Assembly: GCA_009929775.1 (NCBI GenBank)
Contig: RZZS01000002.1
Span: forward strand, 1 to 64,000
DNA length: 64,000 nt
Direction: 5' to 3'
DNA from: Alphaproteobacteria bacterium
GTDB lineage: Bacteria > Pseudomonadota > Alphaproteobacteria > Micavibrionales > Micavibrionaceae
The translations under genes were made by a program, and so were the position numbers. Positions 1-9,785 of the stretch are shown in pieces. The notes under the pieces were generated by a model. That model was not told where the DNA came from. It made no database searches and was given only the letters and a program-made list of their open reading frames with translations. Every line of letters starts with the position of its first letter. Positions within the stretch are counted from its first letter, which is position 1.

Positions 1-1547
1 AACGAGATGTTGAGCGGCACGTTTTCCCATCGCCGTCCGGCTTGCTCCGCCTTGCGCCGAAGATCGGCGCGCATGCGCTCGAACTCTTCCGGCGCGGCGC
101 GCTGGAAGCTGTATATGGATTGCTTGACGTCGCCGACGGTGAACAGGGTGCGGGCCCGGTCGTCGCGTGCTCCGGCCCCGGCGAAGAACTCGTCGCAAAG
201 TGCCTCGACGATTCGCCATTGCTCGGGGTTGGTGTCCTGCGCCTCGTCGATCAGAATGTGGTCGAGTCCCTGATCGAGCTTGTAGAGCACCCAGGCGGCC
301 GACTTGCCGAGCCCTGCCATGCTCTCGCCCTTCAGCAGCGCGAGCGTCTTGAGGATGAGGTCGTCGTAGTCGAGCACGCCCCGGCGTTCCTTGTCGGCCT
401 GATAGGCGTCGACGATTTCTCCGCCAAGCTCGAACAGGTCGCGGGTCAACGCGGCGCAACGCACCGCCTTGCAGGATTCGAGAACGGAGACGAGGCGGTC
501 GGATTCCGCGCGCAGGATCCGCTCGCAGTCGGGGAAGGCGGCCTTGACGCTTTTGGTCGGGAAATGGTGGGTGCGCGGCAGGCCGTCGGATTTTTTGATG
601 AAATTGGCGATATGCGCTTTCCAGAATTCCACCCGGTCTTCGCCGGCGCAGTCGAGCCAGACCTGAAGCATCAGGGCGCTCGTTTTGTCGGTCTGTGTGC
701 CGCAGGCGAGAGCCGTGCAGGCGCGGCGCAGATCGCTTGCCGCAAAGGCCCTTTCATCGCATGCCGCGCGGACCAGCGCATCCGCGGTGTCGGTCTGGTT
801 GACCGCGAAAAACTCGCACAGGGCGGCGTGCAGTCCTCCGGGCGACCAGAATTTTTCGAGCGCGCTCTTCATCTGGTTGCGCTCGGAGGTCAGGTTCTTC
901 AGGAGGGCCCTGAACTGCTCCTCGTTCTGGTCCCCGGCGACGCTTGCAAGCGCGGCGTGGAGCGGCGACCCGGTTTCCGCGCGCGCCCTGTCCAGCACCC
1001 GGTTCAGTGCGCCCTGAAGCAGCTTTGCCGCAAGCTCCTCGTCCAGTACCTCGGACCCGGGCGGTACGCCTGCCTCGAGCGGAAACCGCCCGAGCACCGA
1101 CTGGCAGAAGGAATGGATGGTCATGATCTTGAGACCGCCGGGCACGTCGAGGACGCGCGCGAAGAGCTTGCGGGCTTCCTCGCATTCGCGCGGGGTCGGT
1201 GCGCGGCCGAGAAGGTTTCGCTCGAGGTCGGCGCGCAGTGCGTCCTCGTCCGCCACCGCCCATCGCGACAGGCGTTTGTTGAGGCGCAGGCTCATTTCGC
1301 TGGCGGCGGCCTTCGTGAAGGTCAGGCAAAGAATTTTGTGCGGCGCGGTGCCGGGCGTGCCGTCCCGCGCGGGTAGCAGCAGGCGCAGGACGCGGTCGGT
1401 CAGGACTTTCGTTTTGCCCGTTCCCGCCGACGCACTGACCCAGGCGCACGCGGCCGGATCGGAAGCCTTGCGTTGCAGGACGTTGGGGTCGACGTCCCGG
1501 TTCGATGAGGCGTCAGATTCGGGTTGCAGATTCGGTGCGTGAACCAT
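1..1547 (-). CDS. addA: Double-strand break repair helicase AddA (UvrD-like), N-terminal part, runs off window edge
   Basis: Manual minus-strand translation from ATG at 1547: MVHAPNLQPESDASSNRDVDPNVLQRKASDPAACAWVSASAGTGKTKVLTDRVLRLLLPA..., with UvrD-type Walker A; open to window start, so absent from the ORF track; overlaps the addB stop. Confidence 0.9.
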   Translation of the reverse strand, partial: MVHAPNLQPESDASSNRDVDPNVLQRKASDPAACAWVSASAGTGKTKVLTDRVLRLLLPARDGTPGTAPHKILCLTFTKAAASEMSLRLNKRLSRWAVADEDALRADLERNLLGRAPTPRECEEARKLFARVLDVPGGLKIMTIHSFCQSVLGRFPLEAGVPPGSEVLDEELAAKLLQGALNRVLDRARAETGSPLHAALASVAGDQNEEQFRALLKNLTSERNQMKSALEKFWSPGGLHAALCEFFAVNQTDTADALVRAACDERAFAASDLRRACTALACGTQTDKTSALMLQVWLDCAGEDRVEFWKAHIANFIKKSDGLPRTHHFPTKSVKAAFPDCERILRAESDRLVSVLESCKAVRCAALTRDLFELGGEIVDAYQADKERRGVLDYDDLILKTLALLKGESMAGLGKSAAWVLYKLDQGLDHILIDEAQDTNPEQWRIVEALCDEFFAGAGARDDRARTLFTVGDVKQSIYSFQRAAPEEFERMRADLRRKAEQAGRRWENVPLNIS

Positions 1548-1548
1548 G

Positions 1549-4548
1549 TTATGCCGCCTCCTCCGTATCCCCGAGTGCGGCCCATTCCTTTACGCGCGCG
1601 AGATGTTCGAAATCGTTGAAACGCGGCGGTTTGTCCGGTCGCGGGATGCTCAGGTAAGGCGTGTCCGGATTGTCGAAGGCGGTGACGAGACCGCGCAGGC
1701 CGTCTTCAGCGCGGGCGGCGATGCTTGCGATGTCATCCGATTCCAGCACCCGGCACTCGCCCGGGGTCGTTCCCCCGGTAAGCACCCAGTAACATAGGGC
1801 TTTTACACCCATCGCCGGAACGCCCTCAAAGCCGCCCGCCTGCAGCATAGCGGCTTCCAGAGGCAATTGCGGCAAAGAGGCGTTTTCGATCGCTTTCAGG
1901 GGATAATTCCCACCTGTCTTGTAGTCAATGATCGTCGCGCCGCCTTCGTGCAGAAGGTCGATGCGGTCGGCGCGGGCGGTGAGTTCGAACCGACCGCCGG
2001 GGGCTTCAAGTGTCATCGAGCCGCTTGCCTCATTCTTCAAGGGCCGGGCGCGTTCGCGCCAGCTTTGCTCACAGGCGAGCACCCAGCTCCCGATGCGCTC
2101 GATGCGCGGCCACCAGAACGCCCAGTCGTTCGGGTCTTCGTGCGCGGCCTCGAGTTCTTCGCGGGCGATGGACAAAAACAGGCTTTCCGCGTCGGGCGTG
2201 TCCGTAAATTCAGACGTGAACCGTTCCATGACCGCATGGAGGAGCGTGCCGCGGTCGGCGGCTTCGACGGGTTTTTCAAGCGGCTCCAGCTTGCGGAGCT
2301 TCAGGACCGTGCTTGCGTAAATCTGGTACGGGTCGGAAAGCCACGGCTCGATCCTGGTAACGGAGAGCTTGCGCGGGCGGGCTTCGAGCGGCGGCCTTGG
2401 CTCCGGGCGGCGGCAGGGGGTGACGCTGTCTTGCGACTCCAGTGCCTTCGCGTAAGCGCGGTGGGGGCCTTCCTGAATAACGTCAGGGGGAAAGCCGCAG
2501 GCCTGTAGAACGGTGTCCAGCCGTTGCAGCCAGCGCGAGGGCACCGTCGGCGCGCCGTCGACCCGGGCCGAGCGGGTGAGCAGGACGCGCGGCGCACAGA
2601 AGCACTGGACGAAGTCGTGAGCGCTCTGACCCGTTCGGCGCTCGGCGGCGGGCAGGCCGAATTCCTGCTTCATCGGGCGCGACATCCATGGATCGTGGCC
2701 GGTGTCGGGCGGCCAGCATTTCTCGTTGAGCCCGCCGAGAATGACCAGGTCGGCCTGCTGCAGGCGGGCTTCCATCGTGCCCAGAATGGACAGGCGCGGG
2801 TGTGTGCCGTAGGCGGGGCGCACCGTAACCGGAATCATGAGCTGTTCGAGCAGGGCAAGGTAGTCGTCGGCATTCACAGGCGCAATCTCCGCGGCCTGCG
2901 TGCGCAGTTCGGCCAGAAACACGGCGGCGGCTTCGCCGTCTTCGCCTGTCCACAGGCGCGCCGCCCCCGCCTCGGTATCCGTCGCGGCGAGCGCTTCGGC
3001 GGTTTCGATATGCGCGTCGAGCCACGCGTCGAAAGGCGCTTGATTCTCCGCGCAGATTTCTGTGACGGGCTTCAGAATCGGTTCAAGATGGCTCACAAAT
3101 CTGTGGATATGATCCGCATCGAATTTTCCGGAGTCTTGACTTCCGACCTTCTTGATGAGCGCGCGGCGAATGCCGTCCAGTCCGCGCGGGGGCTTGAGGC
3201 CGCGCAAGGCATTTTCATCAAGCGTGCGCACGTTGGCGCGCCAGTCCTTCTGCGCCATGCCGCCCGCAGCGAGCGTATGTTTGAGAAGCGAGAGCAGGGA
3301 GACCGGCGCGTAGCCGTCGGCGCAGGCGCGGCAGACAAGGCGCAAAAATCCGCCGACGCGCGTTTGGGCAAGCGGCTGGCCGCCGGAATCGTCGATCCGG
3401 ATTCCCCAGCGCGAGCAGGCCATGGCAACGCGCCGGGCGAGCGTGCGGTCCGGTGTGACGAGGGCGGCGGTCGTGTTCGGGCCGCGTTCGAGCGTTTCGC
3501 GCATCGCGGTGGCGATCACCAGCGCTTCCTCTTGCGGGGTCTCGCAATCGGCGCGCTCGATGGTCGTCAGCGAGCGTGCGAATGTTTCCCGGCGTGCCGT
3601 GCCGGTGAGGTCGATCGTCTGCCAGGCTGCGCTTGTTGCGGCGGGGCGCATGGTCTCACGAATGAGCCTGCGGCGATCCTCAAGCCCGGCGCCGGACTCG
3701 CAGGCGGGCCAGAGCTTTACATCCGCGCGGCTTGCTTCGCATACGGCCAGCAACTGACGCAGCATGAACTGCGGATGCGACTCGTCAAGTGCGCGCCAGC
3801 TGTCTTCGTCGATCCCCGCATCGAGCCCCGGCAGGACGAGCGCGCCGTCCGGAAGATGCGCGACGACAGCGAGCAGTTCTGCGGTGGCGGGAATCGAGCC
3901 GGTCGAGCCGGCGGCGACAATACGGTGTTTCGGCGGCGCTTTTCGCCAGCTTTCCGCCTGGGCCCGGATGAGGCGGTTGCGGCGGTCGGCGGCATCGATG
4001 GCCCCGCGCTCGGCGAGAATCTCGTCCCAGTATCGCCCGACGATCTCGTCGAGAAACCGGATCGAGATTTGCCAGTGGTTCGAAAAATCCTCCGGGACCA
4101 GCTTCGAGAGGTCGCGAAGGCTGAGACCGTTGATGACGATCTCATCCATCAGCTTCCCGAGCGCGGCGGCGAGCGCCATCGCCTGCGCGGGGCGGTCTTT
4201 GTAAGTCTCCTGCGCGCCGATCAGCCTTGCGAGCAAAATCTGGCGCTCGAGCGGGGAAAAGGCGCGGGGCAGGTTCAACTCGTCGCCCGCAAGACCCCTG
4301 ATTTCAAGCTCCTCCTCCTCCACGTCTCCCACCGGCTGCATCACGGGCAGAAGCAACGGCGCGCCACCCGTCTGCCGCAGGAAAGCCTCCCGCAACGCCC
4401 GGCACGCCCGCCGCGTGGGCAGCAACACGCGGATCTTGGCAAGCTCTTCGCTCCGTCCCCCGGCTTCGGCCATAAGTCCCTTCGCCAGCGCATCGGCAAA
4501 CGGCACGCCGGAAGGGATGTTGTAAATGGTCGGGGTACGGGTGGTCAT
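1549..4548 (-). CDS. addB: Double-strand break repair protein AddB
   Basis: 999 aa ORF; C-terminal RecB-like nuclease motif (GGATIIDYKTG); adjacent to addA. Confidence 0.92.
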   Translation of the reverse strand: MTTRTPTIYNIPSGVPFADALAKGLMAEAGGRSEELAKIRVLLPTRRACRALREAFLRQTGGAPLLLPVMQPVGDVEEEELEIRGLAGDELNLPRAFSPLERQILLARLIGAQETYKDRPAQAMALAAALGKLMDEIVINGLSLRDLSKLVPEDFSNHWQISIRFLDEIVGRYWDEILAERGAIDAADRRNRLIRAQAESWRKAPPKHRIVAAGSTGSIPATAELLAVVAHLPDGALVLPGLDAGIDEDSWRALDESHPQFMLRQLLAVCEASRADVKLWPACESGAGLEDRRRLIRETMRPAATSAAWQTIDLTGTARRETFARSLTTIERADCETPQEEALVIATAMRETLERGPNTTAALVTPDRTLARRVAMACSRWGIRIDDSGGQPLAQTRVGGFLRLVCRACADGYAPVSLLSLLKHTLAAGGMAQKDWRANVRTLDENALRGLKPPRGLDGIRRALIKKVGSQDSGKFDADHIHRFVSHLEPILKPVTEICAENQAPFDAWLDAHIETAEALAATDTEAGAARLWTGEDGEAAAVFLAELRTQAAEIAPVNADDYLALLEQLMIPVTVRPAYGTHPRLSILGTMEARLQQADLVILGGLNEKCWPPDTGHDPWMSRPMKQEFGLPAAERRTGQSAHDFVQCFCAPRVLLTRSARVDGAPTVPSRWLQRLDTVLQACGFPPDVIQEGPHRAYAKALESQDSVTPCRRPEPRPPLEARPRKLSVTRIEPWLSDPYQIYASTVLKLRKLEPLEKPVEAADRGTLLHAVMERFTSEFTDTPDAESLFLSIAREELEAAHEDPNDWAFWWPRIERIGSWVLACEQSWRERARPLKNEASGSMTLEAPGGRFELTARADRIDLLHEGGATIIDYKTGGNYPLKAIENASLPQLPLEAAMLQAGGFEGVPAMGVKALCYWVLTGGTTPGECRVLESDDIASIAARAEDGLRGLVTAFDNPDTPYLSIPRPDKPPRFNDFEHLARVKEWAALGDTEEAA

Positions 4549-4728
4549 GGCGGGGTGACGTTAACCGTGAAGATCGATGGAAATTTCCTGAAAAGCCTGT
4601 TCCTGTGTCGTCCCGGCGACAGATGGAAGGTATACAATACAGGTTCGTCCGATCCTGTGAAAGTTGCGATCGCCGCGGTTCGTGATATTTCGGGCCTTCC
4701 GGCAGATTTCATGCGGCGGAAACCCGGT

Positions 4729-5463
4729 TCACGACCCGTTTTCCTGATCCGCAATCGCGCGGTTCACTTCGCTTAAGTCTTTGGCTGTGCTGATATGATG
4801 CCATGCTCCTGTGTGGATCAGTCCGTAGAGGCGGTGCTCCTTTTCGGCCTTGTCCATGAGCTGCAGGAAAGAGAAGGGGCCGTCCGGTGCGCCGGCGAAC
4901 ACGCGGGGGTGAACGATACGAATCCCGGCAAACATATGCTCACCGGACTTTTCCGGAGATCTCCGGGCCTGTCCATCCTCTAAAATGGTATAATCACCCA
5001 CGCCGGCGGTCAGGGTCATTTGCGCGACAGGCTGCAGGAGCAGAAGGATGTCCATGATCTCGGGGTTGAAGCGCTGTGCGAGGCGGTGGAAAACGCCTGA
5101 GGGACTCTTGCCGGAGTCTTCCGTCCAGAAGGCATCGCCGTTTATCAGGTAAAACGGGGCTTCCTCCATTAAAGGGAGCGCATTTTTCACACCGCCGCCG
5201 GTCTCGAGCAAATCGTTCTCGCGTGAAAAAAGTATTCGCGGTTTCTCACGGCGCTGCAGGTGCGACTCCAGAATCGATCCGAGGTGATGCAGGTTGATCA
5301 CGCAATTTTCCACGCCTGCGCCGACCAGTTTATCGAGTATGTGATCGATAATCGGCTTGCCCGCGACGGAGACCATCGGCTTCGGCAGGCGGTCGGTATG
5401 GGGTTTGAGGCGCGTGCCCTTTCCGGCGGCGAGGATGAAGGCCTGACTGGGGATCCTATCCAT
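4729..5463 (-). CDS. murU: Nucleotidyltransferase (MurU / mannose-1-phosphate guanylyltransferase-like)
   Basis: FILAAGKGTRLKPHTDRLPKPMVSVAGKPIIDH; start chosen at MDRIPSQ; addB neighbourhood. Confidence 0.75.
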   Translation of the reverse strand: MDRIPSQAFILAAGKGTRLKPHTDRLPKPMVSVAGKPIIDHILDKLVGAGVENCVINLHHLGSILESHLQRREKPRILFSRENDLLETGGGVKNALPLMEEAPFYLINGDAFWTEDSGKSPSGVFHRLAQRFNPEIMDILLLLQPVAQMTLTAGVGDYTILEDGQARRSPEKSGEHMFAGIRIVHPRVFAGAPDGPFSFLQLMDKAEKEHRLYGLIHTGAWHHISTAKDLSEVNRAIADQENGS

Positions 5464-5926
5464 TCCTGCCCCTTGCTCCGTCCTCTCCCCACGGGGGAAG
5501 GTTGCTTCGTTCGACCTCGATGAGACGCGCTTCCGGTTCATCCTTTACAGGCGAAAATGTTACGCGGCTTGCGTTCCGCGGGACATACGGGCCAAGGCGT
5601 TCGGGCCATTCGACAAGGACGATGCCGTCATGAAGCGCTTCCTCCCAGCCCAACTCAAAAATCTCTTCCGGGTCCTTAAGCCGGTAGAGGTCGAAATGAC
5701 AGAGCGGCCCGAGCGGCGTTTCATAGGTCTGGAGCAGCGTGAAGGTCGGCGAAGGGACGTCCATGTCCGGGTCGCCGCACAGCGTGCGGATCAGGCTGCG
5801 CGCGAAGACGCTTTTGCCCATACCGAGCGTGCCCTCCAGCAGGAAGGTCTCGCGCCCGCTCATACCGACGCCAAGGCGGCGGGCGAGGTTTTCGGTGTCA
5901 TTTTCGCTGTACGACCGGAACTCCAT
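5456..5926 (-). CDS. tsaE: tRNA threonylcarbamoyladenosine biosynthesis ATPase TsaE
   Basis: MEFRSYSENDTENLARRLG...LEGTLGMGKSVFARSLIR...VPSPTFTLLQTYE...HFDLYRL. Confidence 0.92.
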   Translation of the reverse strand: MEFRSYSENDTENLARRLGVGMSGRETFLLEGTLGMGKSVFARSLIRTLCGDPDMDVPSPTFTLLQTYETPLGPLCHFDLYRLKDPEEIFELGWEEALHDGIVLVEWPERLGPYVPRNASRVTFSPVKDEPEARLIEVERSNLPPWGEDGARGRNG

Positions 5927-5944
5927 ATGATTAATAAATACGCG

Positions 5945-6982
5945 ATGAGCACATTTCACAAGACCGATGTCGCGATTGTGGGCGCCGGGCCTGTGGGCCT
6001 TTTTTCGGTGTTTGAATGCGGCATGCTCGGCATGCGCGCGCATGCGATCGACGCGCTTCCCGAGATCGGCGGGCAGTGCAGCGCGCTCTATCCCGAAAAA
6101 CCCATTTACGACATTCCGGGCCTGCCCGCGGTGAGTGCGGCGGATCTGATCGCAAGCCTCGAGACGCAGGCGGCGGCGTTCGAGCCGGTTTATTCGCTGG
6201 GCCAGACCGTTCTGAAGCTTGCGCGCGCCGGGGAATTCTGGCGGCTCGAGACGTCTGCGGGAACGGTCGTCGAGGCGAAAGCCGTGATTATCGCCGCCGG
6301 GGCCGGGGCGTTCGGGCCGAACCGGCCGCCGCTCGCCGGGATCGACGGGTACGAGGGAACCTCGGTATTTTATATGGTGCGCCGCCGCGACGCGTTTGCG
6401 GGCAGGCGCATTGTGATCGCGGGAGGCGGGGACAGCGCGGTCGACTGGGCGCTCTCGCTCAGTCATGTGGCGGCAAAAATATTCGTGGTGCATCGGCGGG
6501 CCAGATTTCGCGCTGCGCCGGAGAGCGTCACGCAATTGCACAGGCTGGCCGAAGCCGGGCGGATCGAACTTGTCACACCTTTTCAGCTCAAGGCGCTTGA
6601 GGGCGATGGCTCGAGGCTGAGCGGCGTGCGGGTCGTGTCGATGGAGGGCGACGAGCGTTTAATCGAGGCGGATACGCTGCTGCCGTTTTTCGGGCTGGCG
6701 AACGATCTCGGGCCGGTTGCGCAGTGGGGCCTCTCCGTCGAGCGCCATCACGTCACAATCGACCCGGCGACTTCGGAAACGAGCGTACCGGGAATTTTTG
6801 CGGCGGGCGATGTCGCGGGGTACCCCGGCAAGCTCAAGCTGATTCTCACCGGTTTCGCCGAGGCGGCCCGCGCGGCGCACAGCGCCTACAATCTGGTCTA
6901 CCCGGGCCGGGCCCTGCATTTCGAGTATTCCACCTCGAAAGGTCTTCCGGGTGGTCCGCCCGGCGAATCCGGCGTACAATGA
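5945..6982 (+). CDS. Ferredoxin--NADP reductase, thioredoxin-reductase-like type 2
   Basis: DVAIVGAGPVGLFSVFECGMLGMRAHAIDALPEIGGQCSALYPEKPIYDIPG; an upstream in-frame ATG at 5927 is also possible. Confidence 0.85.
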   Translation: MSTFHKTDVAIVGAGPVGLFSVFECGMLGMRAHAIDALPEIGGQCSALYPEKPIYDIPGLPAVSAADLIASLETQAAAFEPVYSLGQTVLKLARAGEFWRLETSAGTVVEAKAVIIAAGAGAFGPNRPPLAGIDGYEGTSVFYMVRRRDAFAGRRIVIAGGGDSAVDWALSLSHVAAKIFVVHRRARFRAAPESVTQLHRLAEAGRIELVTPFQLKALEGDGSRLSGVRVVSMEGDERLIEADTLLPFFGLANDLGPVAQWGLSVERHHVTIDPATSETSVPGIFAAGDVAGYPGKLKLILTGFAEAARAAHSAYNLVYPGRALHFEYSTSKGLPGGPPGESGVQ

Positions 6983-6986
6983 AGCC

Positions 6987-7388
6987 ATGAGGTACATGGC
7001 GCGGGCCTTCCGGCCGCTTTCTTTGATGGGTCTTGTTTTGCTGGCGGGAATTCCGGCACGCGCGCAGAACGTCACGGCGGAACCGATTTGTTTCTCAGTG
7101 CGGAACACCGCGCCCTACATGGTTTTCGGCACCCTCGCGACGGATCTTTACACGCGCGACGACGGGATGAGGGCGCGGCACCGCTCGAATTTCCGTCTCG
7201 ACACCGGGCAGCGGGATGAGTTTTGCGCGTCGGGACCTTTTTTTCCGGGCGGCAAGCTCGAGCTGACGCTGCGCTCGCTGGTGCCGCTCTTTTCGTGCCG
7301 GACGCGCGTGGATCAGGGCGAGATCCTCGTCAAGGGCATGTTGAAACAGGACGGGACAACGCAGACCTGGGCGGAATGTTACGAGTGA
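6987..7388 (+). CDS. Small secreted protein of unknown function
   Basis: Signal peptide-like N-terminus MRYMARAFRPLSLMGLVLLAGIPARAQ followed by a Cys-containing ~110 aa domain. Confidence 0.6.
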   Translation: MRYMARAFRPLSLMGLVLLAGIPARAQNVTAEPICFSVRNTAPYMVFGTLATDLYTRDDGMRARHRSNFRLDTGQRDEFCASGPFFPGGKLELTLRSLVPLFSCRTRVDQGEILVKGMLKQDGTTQTWAECYE

Positions 7389-7398
7389 ACAAACTCCT

Positions 7399-9744
7399 CT
7401 ATGCCTTTCCGCTTTTCCCGTCGGGTTGCGGCAAACGGATGATCACGTCCGTGCCGCGGCCCGGTTCGCTCTTGATGGCGATCGTTCCGCCATGCAGTTC
7501 GATAATGTTTTTTACAAGGGACAAACCAAGGCCCGCACCACCGCGCGCCGTGACGCCGTCCTGACGGGTGACGTTCTGGACGCGTTCGAAGGGCTGGAAA
7601 ATGCGTTCCTGATCCTCCGGTTTGATACCGACTCCCGTGTCCGAAACGATGATGGTGACGACAGCGTCGTTCCGGGTGACCGCAAGCCTTATCTTGCCGC
7701 CTTGCGGCGTGAAGCTGATCGCGTTGCGAATCAGGTTCAGAAGAACCTGTTTGAGCCGTCGTTCGTCGGCGGTGATCGCACCGATATCCCGCGGGCAGTC
7801 GAGTTCGATATCGACATGTTCCTTGCGCGCCCATTCGCGCACCAGATCGAGCAGGCGCGCCAGCATCTTGCGGACCCTGATCTCCTCCAGCTCCAGAGAC
7901 AGGTATCCGGCCTCGATCGTCGAAAGATCGAGAATGTCGTTGATGAGGCCGAGGAGGCGCTCGCTGGCCTCGTACATGCTCTTCGTGTACTCCTTCTGGC
8001 GCGAATTGAGTTCACCGAAATACTCCTTGTCGAGGATTTCCGTGAACCCCATGATCGCGCTCAGGGGCGTGCGGAGCTGGTAGGAGACGTTCGCGAGGAA
8101 ATCGAGCTTGAGCCGCTCGGCCGTTTCCAGCGCGGCGTTTTTTTCGCGCAGGGCGTTTTCGACCCGCACCGTGTCCGTGACGTCGGCCCACGAAATAAGG
8201 ACGCCGCCGTCGGGGAGCGGAACGGTCGTGTAGTCAAGGACGCTGCCGTCGCGGCGGATGACGCGCCCCTCTTTCTGGCGACGTTCGAGCCCGAGCTTGA
8301 CCATTCGGTCGCGTTGCTCGTCCCAGCTCGGCGCCTCGAACAAGTTGGCGCGTTTGTCGATAATCCGGGTGATGTGCGGCTCGCCGTCGAGGTCCTCGGG
8401 ATTGAGGCCCCACATCCTCGCGTAGGAAGGGTTCCAGAGCTTGATGCGGCCGTCCGAACCGAACACGACAACGCCCTCGGCGAGATTGTCGAGCGTTTCC
8501 TTCTGAACTGCGATCAGGGTGTTGTACGAGCTTTCAAGTTCGAGGCGGCTCGTAACGTCCTCAAAGGTCATCATCAGTCCGCCCATAGGGTGCGGGATCG
8601 CCAACATGCGCAGGGCGCTGCCGTCGGGCAGGTGCAGCATGTCTTCATGAGGGTCGATCAGGCTCGTGAACATGGTGAGCCAGCTCTGCTTGTATTTGCG
8701 AAAATCAGCCTGTTCTGGCAGGCGGCGGGTTTCGCGCAGCTTCTCCATGATTTCGGAAAGGCGCGGCTGGCTGTTGAGCCACTGGTCGTTGAGGTCCCAG
8801 AGCTGGGCGAAAGCGGAGTTGTAGAATTCGAGTTTCTGGTCCGCTCCGAAGATTGAAATGGCCGTCCGGAGCTGTTCGAGCAGTTCCTTGTTGGCCGAGA
8901 CATAGCGTTTGAGTTCGCTTTCGAGTTCCTCCTCGCGGGTTACGTCCCGGCCGGTTCCGAAGCAGATCCGGAACTCGGCAATCGGTGTTTCGGTGATGTC
9001 GAGGAGGCGGCGCTTGCCTTTTATGATGCTGTGGGATCGCAGGGTTTTGGTCTCGTCGTCTTTTATCGCGTCTTTCGCCAGAGCCCTCAGCGGGCGGGAC
9101 GTGCCGCCTTTGCCTTTGCGCGCGGCTGTGGTCGATAGCTCCAGTTGCCGCGCGATGACGGTCGCCGGGGTGGAGTCGAGCGAATCGGCGTAGGCCTTGT
9201 TACACCAGACGAACTCGGTGTCCTCATTGCGCATCCATAGCGGAAAGGCGACCCGGTCGAGGGCACCCTGGAGGCGCTGAAGATCTTCGGCAGTTTTTTC
9301 GCAGCGTGTTTCGAGCCGCTTTTTCTCCCATGTCTCGTCGGTAATGTCCTCGACCCAGTAGACGTCGTAACGATCTTCGCCGGACAGATCGTAGCCGCGC
9401 GCGCCCGAGAGTTTTAACGTTTTTTCGCCATCGAATGTTTCGACGACGATGCTGAAGCCCTGACTGCGCTCTCGCAGACGTGTCGCCATGCTCTCCAGCG
9501 CGGCGGCGCTTCCCGGGGCGAGGCAGTTCTGGATGTCCTGAAGGTTCTCAATGCGGCGGAGTTTCAGGATCTCGGCAAAGCCCCGGCTGAAAGCGGGCGT
9601 GCCTTCCGCGGAGAACCCGCAATATTCGCCGGGGACGGCTGCAAGAAAGGCCTCAAGGCGAGCTCGCTCCGCCTCGGCTTGATCCGCGCCGCAGATCTGG
9701 GCCAGAAGCCTGCCAATCAATGATTTATGCTTTTTGCTCGCCAC
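7399..9744 (-). CDS. divL: PAS-domain DivL-type (tyrosine) kinase-like protein
   Basis: Multi-PAS region; DHp motif FLANVSYQLRTPLSAIMGF with Tyr in place of His; HATPase region DTGVGIKPEDQERIFQPFERV...GGAGLGLSLVKNIIELHGG. Confidence 0.8.
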   Translation of the reverse strand: MASKKHKSLIGRLLAQICGADQAEAERARLEAFLAAVPGEYCGFSAEGTPAFSRGFAEILKLRRIENLQDIQNCLAPGSAAALESMATRLRERSQGFSIVVETFDGEKTLKLSGARGYDLSGEDRYDVYWVEDITDETWEKKRLETRCEKTAEDLQRLQGALDRVAFPLWMRNEDTEFVWCNKAYADSLDSTPATVIARQLELSTTAARKGKGGTSRPLRALAKDAIKDDETKTLRSHSIIKGKRRLLDITETPIAEFRICFGTGRDVTREEELESELKRYVSANKELLEQLRTAISIFGADQKLEFYNSAFAQLWDLNDQWLNSQPRLSEIMEKLRETRRLPEQADFRKYKQSWLTMFTSLIDPHEDMLHLPDGSALRMLAIPHPMGGLMMTFEDVTSRLELESSYNTLIAVQKETLDNLAEGVVVFGSDGRIKLWNPSYARMWGLNPEDLDGEPHITRIIDKRANLFEAPSWDEQRDRMVKLGLERRQKEGRVIRRDGSVLDYTTVPLPDGGVLISWADVTDTVRVENALREKNAALETAERLKLDFLANVSYQLRTPLSAIMGFTEILDKEYFGELNSRQKEYTKSMYEASERLLGLINDILDLSTIEAGYLSLELEEIRVRKMLARLLDLVREWARKEHVDIELDCPRDIGAITADERRLKQVLLNLIRNAISFTPQGGKIRLAVTRNDAVVTIIVSDTGVGIKPEDQERIFQPFERVQNVTRQDGVTARGGAGLGLSLVKNIIELHGGTIAIKSEPGRGTDVIIRLPQPDGKSGKA

Positions 9745-9785
9745 GGTGGACCAGTGTAAAGCCAGCTTCGGGCTCGAACAAGTCT

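Noticed and set aside
42-1376. 444-aa plus-strand ORF
   Set aside because: Antisense to addA, whose minus-strand frame shows clear UvrD motifs; low-complexity Ala/Gly/Arg translation typical of GC-rich shadow ORFs.
4545-4754. 69-aa minus-strand ORF between addB and murU
   Set aside because: Overlaps both neighbours, no recognisable motif; insufficient evidence of coding.
2524-4776. 750-aa plus-strand ORF
   Set aside because: Antisense shadow of addB; no domain motifs.
7426-8856. 476-aa plus-strand ORF
   Set aside because: Antisense shadow of the divL-like gene.
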